Source: Actinomycetota bacterium (lineage in GTDB: Bacteria > Actinomycetota > Actinomycetes > Mycobacteriales > Micromonosporaceae). From it: DNA of 8,624 nt. The position numbers and the translations under genes were made by a program. The stretch covers positions 1 through 8,624 of the forward strand of contig VAXX01000506.1 in NCBI GenBank assembly GCA_005885115.1, given 5' to 3'. Below are positions 1-6,792 of the stretch, piece by piece; position 1 is the first letter of the stretch, and each line of letters begins with the position of its first letter. The notes beneath the pieces are model-generated. The model did no database searches. It had not been told where the DNA came from and saw nothing but the letters and a program-made list of their open reading frames with translations.

Positions 1-2
1 CC

Positions 3-446
3 GACATCGACCCCGAGCACCCGGAGACGTCCTCGGTCGAGGTGACGATCCCGACGGTCAGCATCCGTACCCACAACGAGACGCGCGACAACGATCTGCG
101 CTCGTCGAACTTCCTCGAGGTCGAGAAGTATCCGACGATCACGTTCCGGAGCACGAGCGTGGAGCCGGCCGGGCCGGACCAGTACACGCTGACCGGTGAC
201 CTGACGATCAAGGGCATCACCCGACCGGTATCGCTGCGCGTGCTGAAGTACGGGGAGTTCAACGATCCGACGATGATGGGGCACCGGATCGCGTACAGCG
301 CGGAGGGCCAGCTCAACCGCAAGGAGTTCGGGCTGAACTTCAACATGATGCTGGACGGCAAGTTCGTCGTCAGCGACGAGATCCAGATCATGATCGAGGG
401 GGAGCTGGTCGAGCAGAAGGAGACGGCGGAGGCGGCGAGTAGTTGA
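3..446 (+). CDS. YceI-family protein, 5' end cut by the window edge
   Basis: YceI proteins are small lipocalin-like beta-barrels that bind long isoprenoid or other amphiphilic lipids in a central pocket. The reading frame is open from base 3, so 147 residues are visible and the N-terminal part lies outside the window (family members are usually about 170-190 residues). Recognisable family features are a beta-strand with VTIPTVSIRT, the RDNDLRSSNFLEVEKYPTIT block (family pattern RD..L.s.dFfd...yP.itF.S), TLTGDLTIKGITRPVSL, and a C-terminal EIQIMIEGELV strand. A GTG at 42 is in frame, but it lies inside the conserved fold (preceded by in-frame DIDPEHPETSSVE), so I reject it as the start. No signal peptide can be judged because the N-terminus is missing. 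It ends with TGA at 444-446. The ligand is unknown. The family call is secure; the biological role is not. Confidence 0.93.
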   Translation, partial: DIDPEHPETSSVEVTIPTVSIRTHNETRDNDLRSSNFLEVEKYPTITFRSTSVEPAGPDQYTLTGDLTIKGITRPVSLRVLKYGEFNDPTMMGHRIAYSAEGQLNRKEFGLNFNMMLDGKFVVSDEIQIMIEGELVEQKETAEAASS

Positions 447-468
447 CGATCGTCGAGCCGAACAGCCG

Positions 469-497
469 GTGACACAACGCTTGCGGATGCCGACCCT
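469..497 (+). promoter_or_regulatory. Putative leaderless promoter of the membrane-anchored protein gene
   Basis: GTGACA (469-474) resembles a -35 element. After a 17-base spacer comes GACCCT (492-497), which keeps the A at position 2 and T at position 6 of the TAnnnT -10 pattern. Exactly six bases then separate it from the GTG at 504. The same geometry recurs at four other starts in this window, which supports both the promoter and the GTG start. The first base of the -10 is off consensus, so confidence is moderate. Confidence 0.35.
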
Positions 498-503
498 GGT
501 CCG

Positions 504-986
504 GTGAACCTCGCACCACCCGCGCCCGCACGGGACCACACGTATCCCGGTCTGCCCGATCCGATCCCCGCCGCGCCCGCGCCGCCTGTACCGGCGCCTC
601 GACGAAGGACCCGCTGGACCCTGGCCGTACCGCTGCTCGCCGCCGCCCTCGGGTTCGTCGCCGTCGCCGCGGTCATCGAACTGCGGCCGAGCCCGCCGAC
701 CCCGAGCCCGGCGCCGCCGCCGGCCGCGCGCAACCTCCTGGTCGTCAAGGGCAGTGGTACCAGGCAGACCCGGGTCTTCACGACCGGTACGGACTGGCGC
801 CTGGCGTACAGCTACGCCTGTCCGGGTCGGGCGACCTTCGTCGTCACCGCCTACCCCGAGCGCGACGTCCTGGTCAACGAGTCCGCCGCGACCGGATCCG
901 ACTCGGTGACCCGGCACGGCGTCCCGGGTACGCGCCGGCTCGAGGTCGACTCGCCCTGTACGTGGACGCTGACCGTGACGGGTTGA
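504..986 (+). CDS. Membrane-anchored extracytoplasmic protein of unknown function
   Basis: This 160-residue protein has three parts. Residues 1-37 form a proline/alanine-rich cytoplasmic tail ending in a basic RRRTR patch. Residues about 39-59 are one hydrophobic membrane helix (LAVPLLAAALGFVAVAAVIEL). Residues about 62-75 are a proline-rich stalk, followed by a C-terminal domain from about 76 to 160 predicted to lie outside the membrane. Basic residues before the helix suggest a type II (N-in) anchor, and I see no cleavage site. The outer domain looks beta-rich and has just two cysteines, C106 (YSYAC) and C152 (DSPCTW), plausible partners for one disulfide; the terminal CTWTLTV strand resembles small secreted actinobacterial beta-sandwich domains. 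The GTG start has no Shine-Dalgarno but follows a leaderless-type promoter. No enzymatic motif is visible. It could be a sensor, an envelope factor or a ligand-binding protein; function is unknown. Confidence 0.8.
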   Translation: MNLAPPAPARDHTYPGLPDPIPAAPAPPVPAPRRRTRWTLAVPLLAAALGFVAVAAVIELRPSPPTPSPAPPPAARNLLVVKGSGTRQTRVFTTGTDWRLAYSYACPGRATFVVTAYPERDVLVNESAATGSDSVTRHGVPGTRRLEVDSPCTWTLTVTG

Positions 987-1010
987 GCGAAGGGCAGGCC
1001 GAACTACGCT
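983..1010 (+). promoter_or_regulatory. Leaderless promoter of the aldehyde dehydrogenase gene
   Basis: TTGAGC (983-988) is followed after 16 bases by TACGCT (1005-1010), then six bases, then the ATG at 1017. This is a good match to the actinobacterial sigma-70-type pattern in which the transcript begins at or next to the start codon. TTGAGC overlaps the TGA stop of the preceding gene. No usable Shine-Dalgarno is present; the GGCGGG run lies directly against the ATG, too close to serve. Confidence 0.55.
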
Positions 1011-1016
1011 GGCGGG

Positions 1017-2450
1017 ATGAGCACTCCGTTCTTCGTGGCCGGTCGGCCGGAGACCGGCGAGGACGTGACCGGCGGGGACGTCATCACGGTGCGGCATCCG
1101 TACGACGGGCGCGAGGTCGGCCGTACCAGCAATGCCTCGCCCGACCAGGTCGAGCGCGCGGTCGCGGCGGCCGCCCGCGCCCCCCGTGACCTGCCGATCC
1201 ATGTCCGCGCCACGGCGCTCGACCAGGTCAGCCGCGAGCTGGACCGACGTCACGACGAGGTGGCCCGGCTGATCACCGCCGAGAACGGCAAGCCGCTCAA
1301 GTGGGCGCGCGCCGAGGCGGCCCGGGCGGTATCCACGTTCCGCTGGGCCGCCGAGGAGGCCCGCCGTTTCTCCGGCGAACTCCAGCGCCTGGACACCGAC
1401 CCCGCCGCCGAGGGGCGGATCGCCGTCGTACACCGCAGGATCCGCGGCCCGATCCTCGGCATCAGCCCGTTCAACTTCCCGCTCAACCTGGTCGCGCACA
1501 AGCTCGCGCCGGCCATCGCGGTCGGCGCCCCGATCGTGGTCAAGCCCGCGCCCGCGACGCCGCTGTCCGCGCTGCTGCTGGGCGAGCTGCTGGCCGCGAC
1601 GGACCTGCCGCCGGAGATGTACTCCATCCTGCCGATCCCCAACGACCGCGCGCCCGCGCTCGTGGCCGACCCACGCCTGCCGGTGGTCTCGTTCACCGGC
1701 TCGGGCCCGGTCGGCTGGCAGATCCGCGACGCCGTACCACGCAAGCACGTCACCCTCGAACTGGGTGGAAACGCCGCCGTGCTCGTCTGCGCCGACTGGC
1801 CGGACCTGGACTGGGCGGCGACGCGGATCGCCACGTTCGCCAACTACCAGGCCGGGCAGAGCTGCATCGCGGTGCAGCGGGTGTTCGTGCCCGAGGCGCG
1901 CTTCGAGGCGCTGCTGGACGCCGTGGTGGCCAAGGTCGCGGCGCTGCGCACCGGCGACCCGTGGGACGAGGCCACCGACGTCGGGCCGATGATCAGTGAA
2001 GCCGCGGCCCGGCGGGTGGAGACCTGGGTGGGCGAGGCGGTCGCCGCGGGGGCCAAGGTGCACATCGGAGGGGTACGCGACGGGAACAGCTACGCCCCGA
2101 CGGTGCTCACCGACGTACCGGCCGACGCGAAGGTACGCGCGGAGGAGGTCTTCGGGCCGGTCCTCGTCCTCACTCCCGTCGAGTCCGACGAGGCCGGCTT
2201 CGCCGCCGTCAACGACTCCGCGTACGGGCTGCAGGCCGGCGTGTTCACCCGGGACCTGCCCACCGCGTTCCGGGCGGCGCGCACCATCGACGTCGGTGGC
2301 CTGATCGTCGGCGACGTGCCCAGCTACCGGGCCGACCAGATGCCGTACGGGGGCGTCAAGGGCAGCGGTAGCGGCCGGGAGGGCCTGCGCAGCGCCATGG
2401 ACGACTACACCGAGGCCCGGGTGATGGTCCTGACCGGCCTTGATCTGTAG
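1017..2450 (+). CDS. NAD(P)-dependent aldehyde dehydrogenase (ALDH superfamily)
   Basis: This 477-residue, full-length cytosolic enzyme should oxidise an aldehyde to its carboxylate with NAD(P)+. The key residues are all visible. N153 in PFNFPLN is the oxyanion asparagine. K176 in VVKP binds the cofactor. FTGSGPVG (226-233) is the Rossmann loop. E248 in LELGGN is the general base. C283 in QAGQSC is the catalytic cysteine. E377 in EEVFGP contacts the nicotinamide ribose, and the C-terminal MPYGGVKGSGSGREG block completes the fold. The overall style (short N-terminus, NYQAGQSCIAVQRVFV around the cysteine) is nearest to the lactaldehyde/GAPN-like branch rather than classical betaine-aldehyde enzymes, but I cannot fix the substrate. 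The ATG start is supported by the leaderless promoter and by normal family length. It is followed nine bases downstream by a transporter gene that seems to have its own -10, so co-transcription is possible but not required. Confidence 0.93.
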   Translation: MSTPFFVAGRPETGEDVTGGDVITVRHPYDGREVGRTSNASPDQVERAVAAAARAPRDLPIHVRATALDQVSRELDRRHDEVARLITAENGKPLKWARAEAARAVSTFRWAAEEARRFSGELQRLDTDPAAEGRIAVVHRRIRGPILGISPFNFPLNLVAHKLAPAIAVGAPIVVKPAPATPLSALLLGELLAATDLPPEMYSILPIPNDRAPALVADPRLPVVSFTGSGPVGWQIRDAVPRKHVTLELGGNAAVLVCADWPDLDWAATRIATFANYQAGQSCIAVQRVFVPEARFEALLDAVVAKVAALRTGDPWDEATDVGPMISEAAARRVETWVGEAVAAGAKVHIGGVRDGNSYAPTVLTDVPADAKVRAEEVFGPVLVLTPVESDEAGFAAVNDSAYGLQAGVFTRDLPTAFRAARTIDVGGLIVGDVPSYRADQMPYGGVKGSGSGREGLRSAMDDYTEARVMVLTGLDL

Positions 2451-2453
2451 CTT
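2448..2453 (+). promoter_or_regulatory. Putative -10 element of the transporter gene
   Basis: TAGCTT begins exactly on the TAG stop codon of the aldehyde dehydrogenase gene and lies six bases before the ATG at 2460, the same geometry seen at the other starts here. No convincing -35 hexamer is visible, so the site may be a weak or extended promoter. Translation by termination-reinitiation from the upstream gene is the alternative. No Shine-Dalgarno is present in the nine-base gap. Confidence 0.4.
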
Positions 2454-2459
2454 GTCGGC

Positions 2460-4079
2460 ATGACCGACGACGTACCACCGAGCCTGTCCAAGCGGCAGAT
2501 CCTGCTGCTCATGGGTGGCCTGATGACCGGGATCCTGCTGGCCGCCCTGGACCAGACGATCGTCGGGACGGCCCTGCCCACCATCGTCGGCAAGCTCGGC
2601 GGGATCAACCACTACGCCTGGGTCGTCACCGGGTACCTGCTCGCCTCGACCGCCTCGACGCCGCTGTACGGCAAGGTGTCCGACCTGTACGGCCGCCGTC
2701 CGATCCTGATCTTCGCCATCAGTACGTTCCTGGTCGGCTCGCTCCTGGCCGGCGCCTCGCAGAACATGACCGAGCTGATCCTCACCCGGGCCGTGCAGGG
2801 CCTGGGCGCCGGTGGCCTGATGACGTTGGCGTTCACGATCGTCTCCGACGTCATGGCGCCCCGCGAGCGGGCCAGGTACCAGGGCATCTTCGGGGCCGTC
2901 TTCGGCCTGGCCAGCGTCGCCGGCCCGCTGGTCGGCGGGTACTTCGCCCAGCACGACTGGCGGTGGATCTTCTACCTCAACGTACCGATCGCGATCGTCG
3001 CGCTGGTCGTGTGCAACCAGGTGCTCCGGCTGGTCCCGCACCAGCGGCGCGAGCACCGGATCGACTGGCTCGGTGCGGTCCTCATGGTCGCGGCGGTGGT
3101 CAGCCTGCTGCTCGCGCTGTCCTTCGGCGGGAGCAAGGGCTGGGGCTGGGCGTCGGTACGGGTGATCGGGCTGCTGGTCGCCTCCGGCGTACTCGCGGTG
3201 GCGTTCCTGCTCGTGCAGCGGCGCGCGTCCGAGCCGGTACTGCCGCTGCGGCTGTTCCGTTCCGGCTCGTACAGCCTGGCCAACGCGGCCACCTTCGTCC
3301 TCGGATTCAGCATGTTCGGCGCGATCATCTACGTCCCGCTGTACCTGCAGATCGTCAAGGGCGCGACGCCCACCCGGTCGGGCCTGCTGATGCTGCCGAT
3401 GATGGTCGGGCTGATCGGCACCTCGGTCGTGTCCGGGCGGCTGATCAGCAAGGTCGGCCGGTACAAGTGGTTCACCGTCGCCGGTACCGGGGTGGTCGCG
3501 GTCGGGCTGGCCGGCTTCGGGTTGCTCCCGACCGGTGAGCCGCCGAACGGCTTCGTCGCGTACCAGGCCGGCGCCCCGCTCTGGCGGGTCGACCTGTACA
3601 TGCTGGTCATCGGCATCGGGCTCGGCCTGTCCATGCAGCCGCTGATCCTCGCCGCGCAGAACAGCCTGGACCCGCGCGACATGGGCATCGGTACCTCGTT
3701 CGTCACGTTCTTCCGCTCGCTGGGCGGCTCGGTCGGGGTGGCCGCGCTCGGGGCGGTACTGAGCAACCGGCTGGTGGCCGAGTTGAAACCGCTGCTGACC
3801 CAGGCGATCCAGCGGTTGGACATCGACAGCATCCCGATCTGGGCACCGAAGCTGAAGAACCTGTCCCTCAACGATCCGCAGTCGATCCAGAAGATGCCGG
3901 CACCGATCCGCGACGCCATCCAGTACGGCTTCATCCAGACCCTGCGCCCGGTCTTCCTGCTCGCCGCCGCCGTATCCGTGCTCGCCGTACTCCTGTGTCT
4001 GTTCCTGCCGGACCGGGAGCTGCGCGGCGCGGCCGCCGACGTCGACGAGGCGGACCTGGCCGCGGCCAGCGTCGGCTGA
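2460..4079 (+). CDS. MFS efflux transporter, DHA2 (EmrB/QacA) 14-helix drug:H+ antiporter type
   Basis: This 539-residue integral membrane protein should export a small molecule in exchange for protons. DHA2 hallmarks are in order: motif D1 LAALDQTIVGTALP (27-40, with the membrane aspartate D31), motif A GKVSDLYGRRP (71-81), motif B LTRAVQGLGAGG (108-119, R110 for proton coupling) and antiporter motif C GLASVAGPLVGG (149-160). The length and the spread of hydrophobic segments fit 14 helices. A hydrophilic stretch at about 440-490 is the usual large outer loop before the last helix (about 494-516), and an acidic tail follows. It sits directly after the aldehyde dehydrogenase and before the acyl-CoA synthetase. 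Its substrate cannot be read from sequence; drugs, antibiotics or lipophilic metabolites are all possible. I see no adjacent TetR/MarR repressor gene, the usual partner of such pumps. Ends with TGA. Confidence 0.93.
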   Translation: MTDDVPPSLSKRQILLLMGGLMTGILLAALDQTIVGTALPTIVGKLGGINHYAWVVTGYLLASTASTPLYGKVSDLYGRRPILIFAISTFLVGSLLAGASQNMTELILTRAVQGLGAGGLMTLAFTIVSDVMAPRERARYQGIFGAVFGLASVAGPLVGGYFAQHDWRWIFYLNVPIAIVALVVCNQVLRLVPHQRREHRIDWLGAVLMVAAVVSLLLALSFGGSKGWGWASVRVIGLLVASGVLAVAFLLVQRRASEPVLPLRLFRSGSYSLANAATFVLGFSMFGAIIYVPLYLQIVKGATPTRSGLLMLPMMVGLIGTSVVSGRLISKVGRYKWFTVAGTGVVAVGLAGFGLLPTGEPPNGFVAYQAGAPLWRVDLYMLVIGIGLGLSMQPLILAAQNSLDPRDMGIGTSFVTFFRSLGGSVGVAALGAVLSNRLVAELKPLLTQAIQRLDIDSIPIWAPKLKNLSLNDPQSIQKMPAPIRDAIQYGFIQTLRPVFLLAAAVSVLAVLLCLFLPDRELRGAAADVDEADLAAASVG

Positions 4080-4110
4080 ACGAGGGCTACCTTCATGTGA
4101 GCTTCGCCAC

Positions 4111-4116
4111 TAATGT
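4111..4116 (+). promoter_or_regulatory. -10 element of the acyl-CoA synthetase gene
   Basis: TAATGT lies seven bases before the ATG at 4124 and is the most AT-rich hexamer in the 44-base gap after the transporter gene. It is flanked by CCAC (4107-4110) and GTGG (4115-4118), a short inverted repeat that could serve a repressor. No clear -35 is visible at the right distance. Confidence 0.45.
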
Positions 4117-4123
4117 GGTGATC

Positions 4124-5755
4124 ATGCGCAGCACGATGATGGACGCCCCACTGCAACTGTCCCGGCTGCTTGAGTACGGCAGCACCGCGCACGGCTCCGC
4201 GCAGGTGACCACGTGGACCGGCGGCGAACCCCGGCGGCACAGCTTCGCCGACCTCGGCGCGCAGGCGGCCCAGCTCGCCCACGCCCTGCGCGACGACCTC
4301 GGGGTCACCGGCGACGACCGGGTCGCCACGTTCCTGTGGAACAACGCCGAGCACCTCGCCGCGTACCTGGCGGTGCCGAGCATGGGCGCGGTGCTCCATA
4401 CGCTCAACATCCGGCTGTTCCCCGACCAGCTCGCCTACATCGCCACACACGCCCAGGACAAGGTCGTCCTCGTGGACGGAACGCTGATCCCGCTGCTGGC
4501 CCGCAGCCTGCCGGAGATGAAGACCGTCGAGCACGTGGTCATCGTGGGCGCGGGCGATCCGGCGCCGCTGGGCTCATCCGTCACCATCCACCGGTACGCC
4601 GACCTCGTCGCCGGCAAGCCTACCTCGTACGAGTGGCCGCAGGTGGACGAGTACGACGCGGCCGCGCTGTGCTACACGTCGGGCACCACGGGCAACCCGA
4701 AGGGCGTCGCGTACTCACACCGGTCGATCTGGCTGCACTCGTTGCAGGTCTGCCTGCCCGAGTCCTTCGGGCTCACCGACGCCGACCGGTCCCTGGTCGT
4801 GGTACCGATGTTCCACGCGATGGCCTGGGGCCTGCCGTACGCGGCCTTCATGGCGGGTACCTCCCTGGTCATGCCCGACCGGTTCCTCCAAGCCGAGCCG
4901 CTGGCCGCGATGATCGAGGCGGAGCGCCCGACGATGGGCGCGGCGGTACCGACGATCTGGACGCAGCTCCTGGAGTACCTGGACGCCAACCCGGTCGACA
5001 CCTCGTCCCTCAAGGAGGTCGTGGTCGGCGGTTCGGCCTGCCCGCCGGCGCTCATCCACGCGTACCGGGACCGGCACGGCATCGAGATCGTGCACGCCTG
5101 GGGGATGACCGAGACGTCCCCGCTGGGCTCGGTGGCCCGGCCGCCGGCCGGTGCGACCGGCGAGGAGTACTGGCGGTACCGGTACAGCCAGGGGCGTACC
5201 CCGGCCGGAGTGGCGGCCCGGATCGTCGACCCGCTGGGCCGGGTCGCGCCCGACGACGGGGAGACGGTCGGCGAGCTGGAGGTACGCGGTCCGTGGATCA
5301 CCGGCACGTATCTGGGCGACGAGACGCCCGACCCGGACAAGTTCCGGGACGGCTGGCTGCGTACCGGCGATGTCGGCACGCTGTCCGCCGACGGCTACCT
5401 CACCCTGACCGACCGGGCCAAGGACGTCATCAAGTCCGGTGGTGAGTGGATCTCCTCGGTCGAGCTGGAGAACCACCTGATGGCCCACCCGGCCGTGCTG
5501 GAGGCGTGCGTGGTCGGGGTACCCGACGACCGGTGGGGCGAGCGTCCGCTGGCGACGGTGGTGTGTCGTCCCGGGCACGAGGTGACCGAGACCGACCTGC
5601 GGGACTTCCTCGCCGGGCGGGTGGCGCGCTGGCAGGTACCGGAGCGGTGGGCGTTCATCGACGCGGTACCCAAGACGAGCGTGGGCAAGTTCGACAAGAA
5701 GGTGGTCCGGGCGCAGTACGCCGAGGGTGCGCTCGACGTGCGTACGCCCGACTAG
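4124..5755 (+). CDS. Medium/long-chain fatty acyl-CoA synthetase, AlkK-like AMP-forming ligase
   Basis: This 543-residue enzyme of the adenylate-forming (ANL) superfamily should activate a fatty acid to acyl-AMP and then acyl-CoA for beta-oxidation or lipid synthesis. The core motifs are intact: P-loop YTSGTTGNPKG (184-194), HAWGMTE (324-330), GWLRTGD (410-416), the hinge DRAKDVIKSGGEW (430-442), and PKTSVGKF with catalytic K522. The N-terminal MMDAPLQLSRLLEYG and the NIRLFPDQLAYI block (95-106) resemble the Thermus ttLC-FACS/AlkK subgroup, which suggests medium to long aliphatic acids. The reading frame is open from 3995, inside the transporter gene, but that extension is an arginine/glycine-rich out-of-frame shadow. 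I chose the ATG at 4124 because it follows a TAATGT -10 and matches family N-termini; ATGs at residues 5 and 6 are alternatives. It is convergent with ku, and the stop codons share the CTAG at 5752-5755. Confidence 0.93.
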   Translation: MRSTMMDAPLQLSRLLEYGSTAHGSAQVTTWTGGEPRRHSFADLGAQAAQLAHALRDDLGVTGDDRVATFLWNNAEHLAAYLAVPSMGAVLHTLNIRLFPDQLAYIATHAQDKVVLVDGTLIPLLARSLPEMKTVEHVVIVGAGDPAPLGSSVTIHRYADLVAGKPTSYEWPQVDEYDAAALCYTSGTTGNPKGVAYSHRSIWLHSLQVCLPESFGLTDADRSLVVVPMFHAMAWGLPYAAFMAGTSLVMPDRFLQAEPLAAMIEAERPTMGAAVPTIWTQLLEYLDANPVDTSSLKEVVVGGSACPPALIHAYRDRHGIEIVHAWGMTETSPLGSVARPPAGATGEEYWRYRYSQGRTPAGVAARIVDPLGRVAPDDGETVGELEVRGPWITGTYLGDETPDPDKFRDGWLRTGDVGTLSADGYLTLTDRAKDVIKSGGEWISSVELENHLMAHPAVLEACVVGVPDDRWGERPLATVVCRPGHEVTETDLRDFLAGRVARWQVPERWAFIDAVPKTSVGKFDKKVVRAQYAEGALDVRTPD

Positions 5756-6723
5756 GCAGACCGCTTCTTCGCGGCCGTCTTCTTGGCGGCGGTGGTCTTC
5801 TTCGCGGCCGCCGTCTTCTTGGCCGCGGCCGGTTCCTTCTCCGCGGCCTTCTTCGCCGGCGCGGCCTTCTTGGCCGCCTTCTTGGCCGAACGGGCCGCGC
5901 TGATCGGGGTCGGCGTGGTCGCTGGCTTGGCCGGCAGGTCCTCCCCCCGCGCCGCGCGGGCCCGCTCGACCGAGGCCCGCAGCGCCGCCATCAGATCGAC
6001 GGCCGCCGTTGGCGCGGCCTCCTCCTCGGCCGGTGCGACGACCTCCCGGCCCTCCACCTTGGCGTCGATGACCTGCTGCAACGCCTCACGGTAGTTGTCG
6101 TTGTACGCCTCGGGCGTGAAGTCGGCGGCCATCGAGTCGATCAGCGACTCGGCCATCGCCAACTCCTGCGGCCGGACGGTGAGGTCCTCGTCGAGGAAGT
6201 CGAAATTGGGGGTACGCACCTCGTCCGGCCACAGCATCGTGTTCAGGACGAGCACGTTGTCCTTGACCCGCAGGGTGGCCAGTTGCTCCCGCTGGCGCAG
6301 CGCCACCTTGACGATCGCCACCCGGTCGACCTCGGCCAGGGCGTCGCGCAGCAGCGCGTACGGCTTGGTGGCCGAGCCCTCGGGCTCCAGGTAGTACGCC
6401 TTGGCGTAGAGCATCGGGTCCACCTGGTCGGCGGGTACGAACTCGAGCACCTCGATGGCCCGCGAGGTGGTCAACGGCAGGTCGGCGAAGTCCTCGTCGG
6501 TGAGGATCACCATCTCCCCGCCGCCGACGTCGTACCCCTTGACGATGTCGTCGTACGGGACCTCCTCGTCGTCGATCGAGCAGACCCGTTTGTATCTGAT
6601 CCGACCCCCGTCCACCCGGTGCACCTGATGGAACCGGATGTCCTTCTCTTCGGTCGCCGAATACAGCCGGACCCCGATCGATACCAGGCCGAACGAGACA
6701 GCGCCTTTCCAGATCGCCCGCAT
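5752..6723 (-). CDS. ku: Ku, DNA end-binding protein of bacterial NHEJ
   Basis: Bacterial Ku forms a homodimeric ring that threads onto double-strand break ends and recruits the ligase LigD. The 323 residues begin with the family signature MRAIWKGAVSFGLVSIGVRLY, followed by KDIRFHQVH (28-36), the RIRYKRVC segment (41-48), YDVGGGEMVILTDEDF (64-79), the bridge region AKAYYLEPEG (107-116) and YALLRDAL (122-129), and the core end near EAYNDNYREALQQVIDAK (205-222). The core is complete to about residue 230. A linker follows, then a tail of alternating lysine pairs and alanines from about 280 to 323. Such lysine-rich tails in mycobacterial and Streptomyces Ku proteins contact DNA and affect end binding. 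The ATG is followed directly by the conserved N-terminus, so the start is secure. No ligD is in the window. The gene is convergent with the acyl-CoA synthetase, with the stops sharing four bases. Confidence 0.97.
   Translation of the reverse strand: MRAIWKGAVSFGLVSIGVRLYSATEEKDIRFHQVHRVDGGRIRYKRVCSIDDEEVPYDDIVKGYDVGGGEMVILTDEDFADLPLTTSRAIEVLEFVPADQVDPMLYAKAYYLEPEGSATKPYALLRDALAEVDRVAIVKVALRQREQLATLRVKDNVLVLNTMLWPDEVRTPNFDFLDEDLTVRPQELAMAESLIDSMAADFTPEAYNDNYREALQQVIDAKVEGREVVAPAEEEAAPTAAVDLMAALRASVERARAARGEDLPAKPATTPTPISAARSAKKAAKKAAPAKKAAEKEPAAAKKTAAAKKTTAAKKTAAKKRSA
5764..5883 (-). repeat. Degenerate Lys-Lys/Ala coding repeat in the Ku tail
   Basis: On the - strand the last 40 or so Ku codons are built from imperfect AAGAAG + GCx units (lysine pairs separated by alanine-rich spacers), starting with KKAAKKAA at residue 281 and ending with AAKK at 320. 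Lysine pairs occur at 281-282, 285-286, 291-292, 302-303, 308-309, 314-315 and 319-320. Such a repeat can gain or lose units by slippage, so tail length may vary among relatives. Confidence 0.8.
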
Positions 6724-6729
6724 ACTCGC

Positions 6730-6735
6730 AGGATA
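6730..6735 (-). promoter_or_regulatory. -10 element of ku
   Basis: Read on the - strand, TATCCT is followed by six bases and then the ku ATG. It is a full TAnnnT match with the spacing of the other leaderless starts here. No Shine-Dalgarno lies upstream of the ATG. At a 17-base spacer the -35 position (6753-6758) reads GTGCAC, a poor match that sits inside the palindrome GGTGCACC (6752-6759), so recognition may be weak or assisted. Confidence 0.5.
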
Positions 6736-6757
6736 AGGTCACGATGTGCCTGGTGCA

Positions 6758-6792
6758 CCCCTGCTGGCGCAGGGGGCTGGTTGCCGCCAGCC
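6758..6792. other. Tandem hairpins upstream of ku
   Basis: Two six-base-pair stems with six-base loops abut. CCCCTG/CAGGGG spans 6758-6775 with loop CTGGCG, and GGCTGG/CCAGCC spans 6775-6792 with loop TTGCCG; they share base 6775. A further GCCTGG (6748-6753) could pair with CCAGGC (6791-6796) as an alternative outer stem. On the + strand a run of five T follows at 6801-6805, eight bases after the second stem, weakly resembling an intrinsic terminator for antisense read-through across ku. The role could be termination from either side or regulation near the ku promoter. The structures are seen; the function is inferred. Confidence 0.4.

Noticed and set aside
445..454. Perfect ten-base palindrome GACGATCGTC at the YceI stop codon
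   Set aside because: It has no loop, so it cannot form a good terminator, and several ten-base palindromes are expected by chance in a window of this size.
3995..4123. 43-residue N-terminal extension of the acyl-CoA synthetase
   Set aside because: Most of it is the transporter gene read out of frame, rich in Arg/Gly. Family N-termini and the -10 at 4111 support the ATG at 4124.
3329..4534. 401-codon open frame on the - strand across the transporter/synthetase junction
   Set aside because: It overlaps two strongly supported genes in antisense, and its composition is typical of a shadow frame with no recognisable motif.
1017..5755. A single operon or biosynthetic cluster of dehydrogenase, transporter and synthetase
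   Set aside because: The genes are close and co-directional, but each has its own promoter-like element and there are no other cluster enzymes or a regulator, so a joint pathway is not supported.
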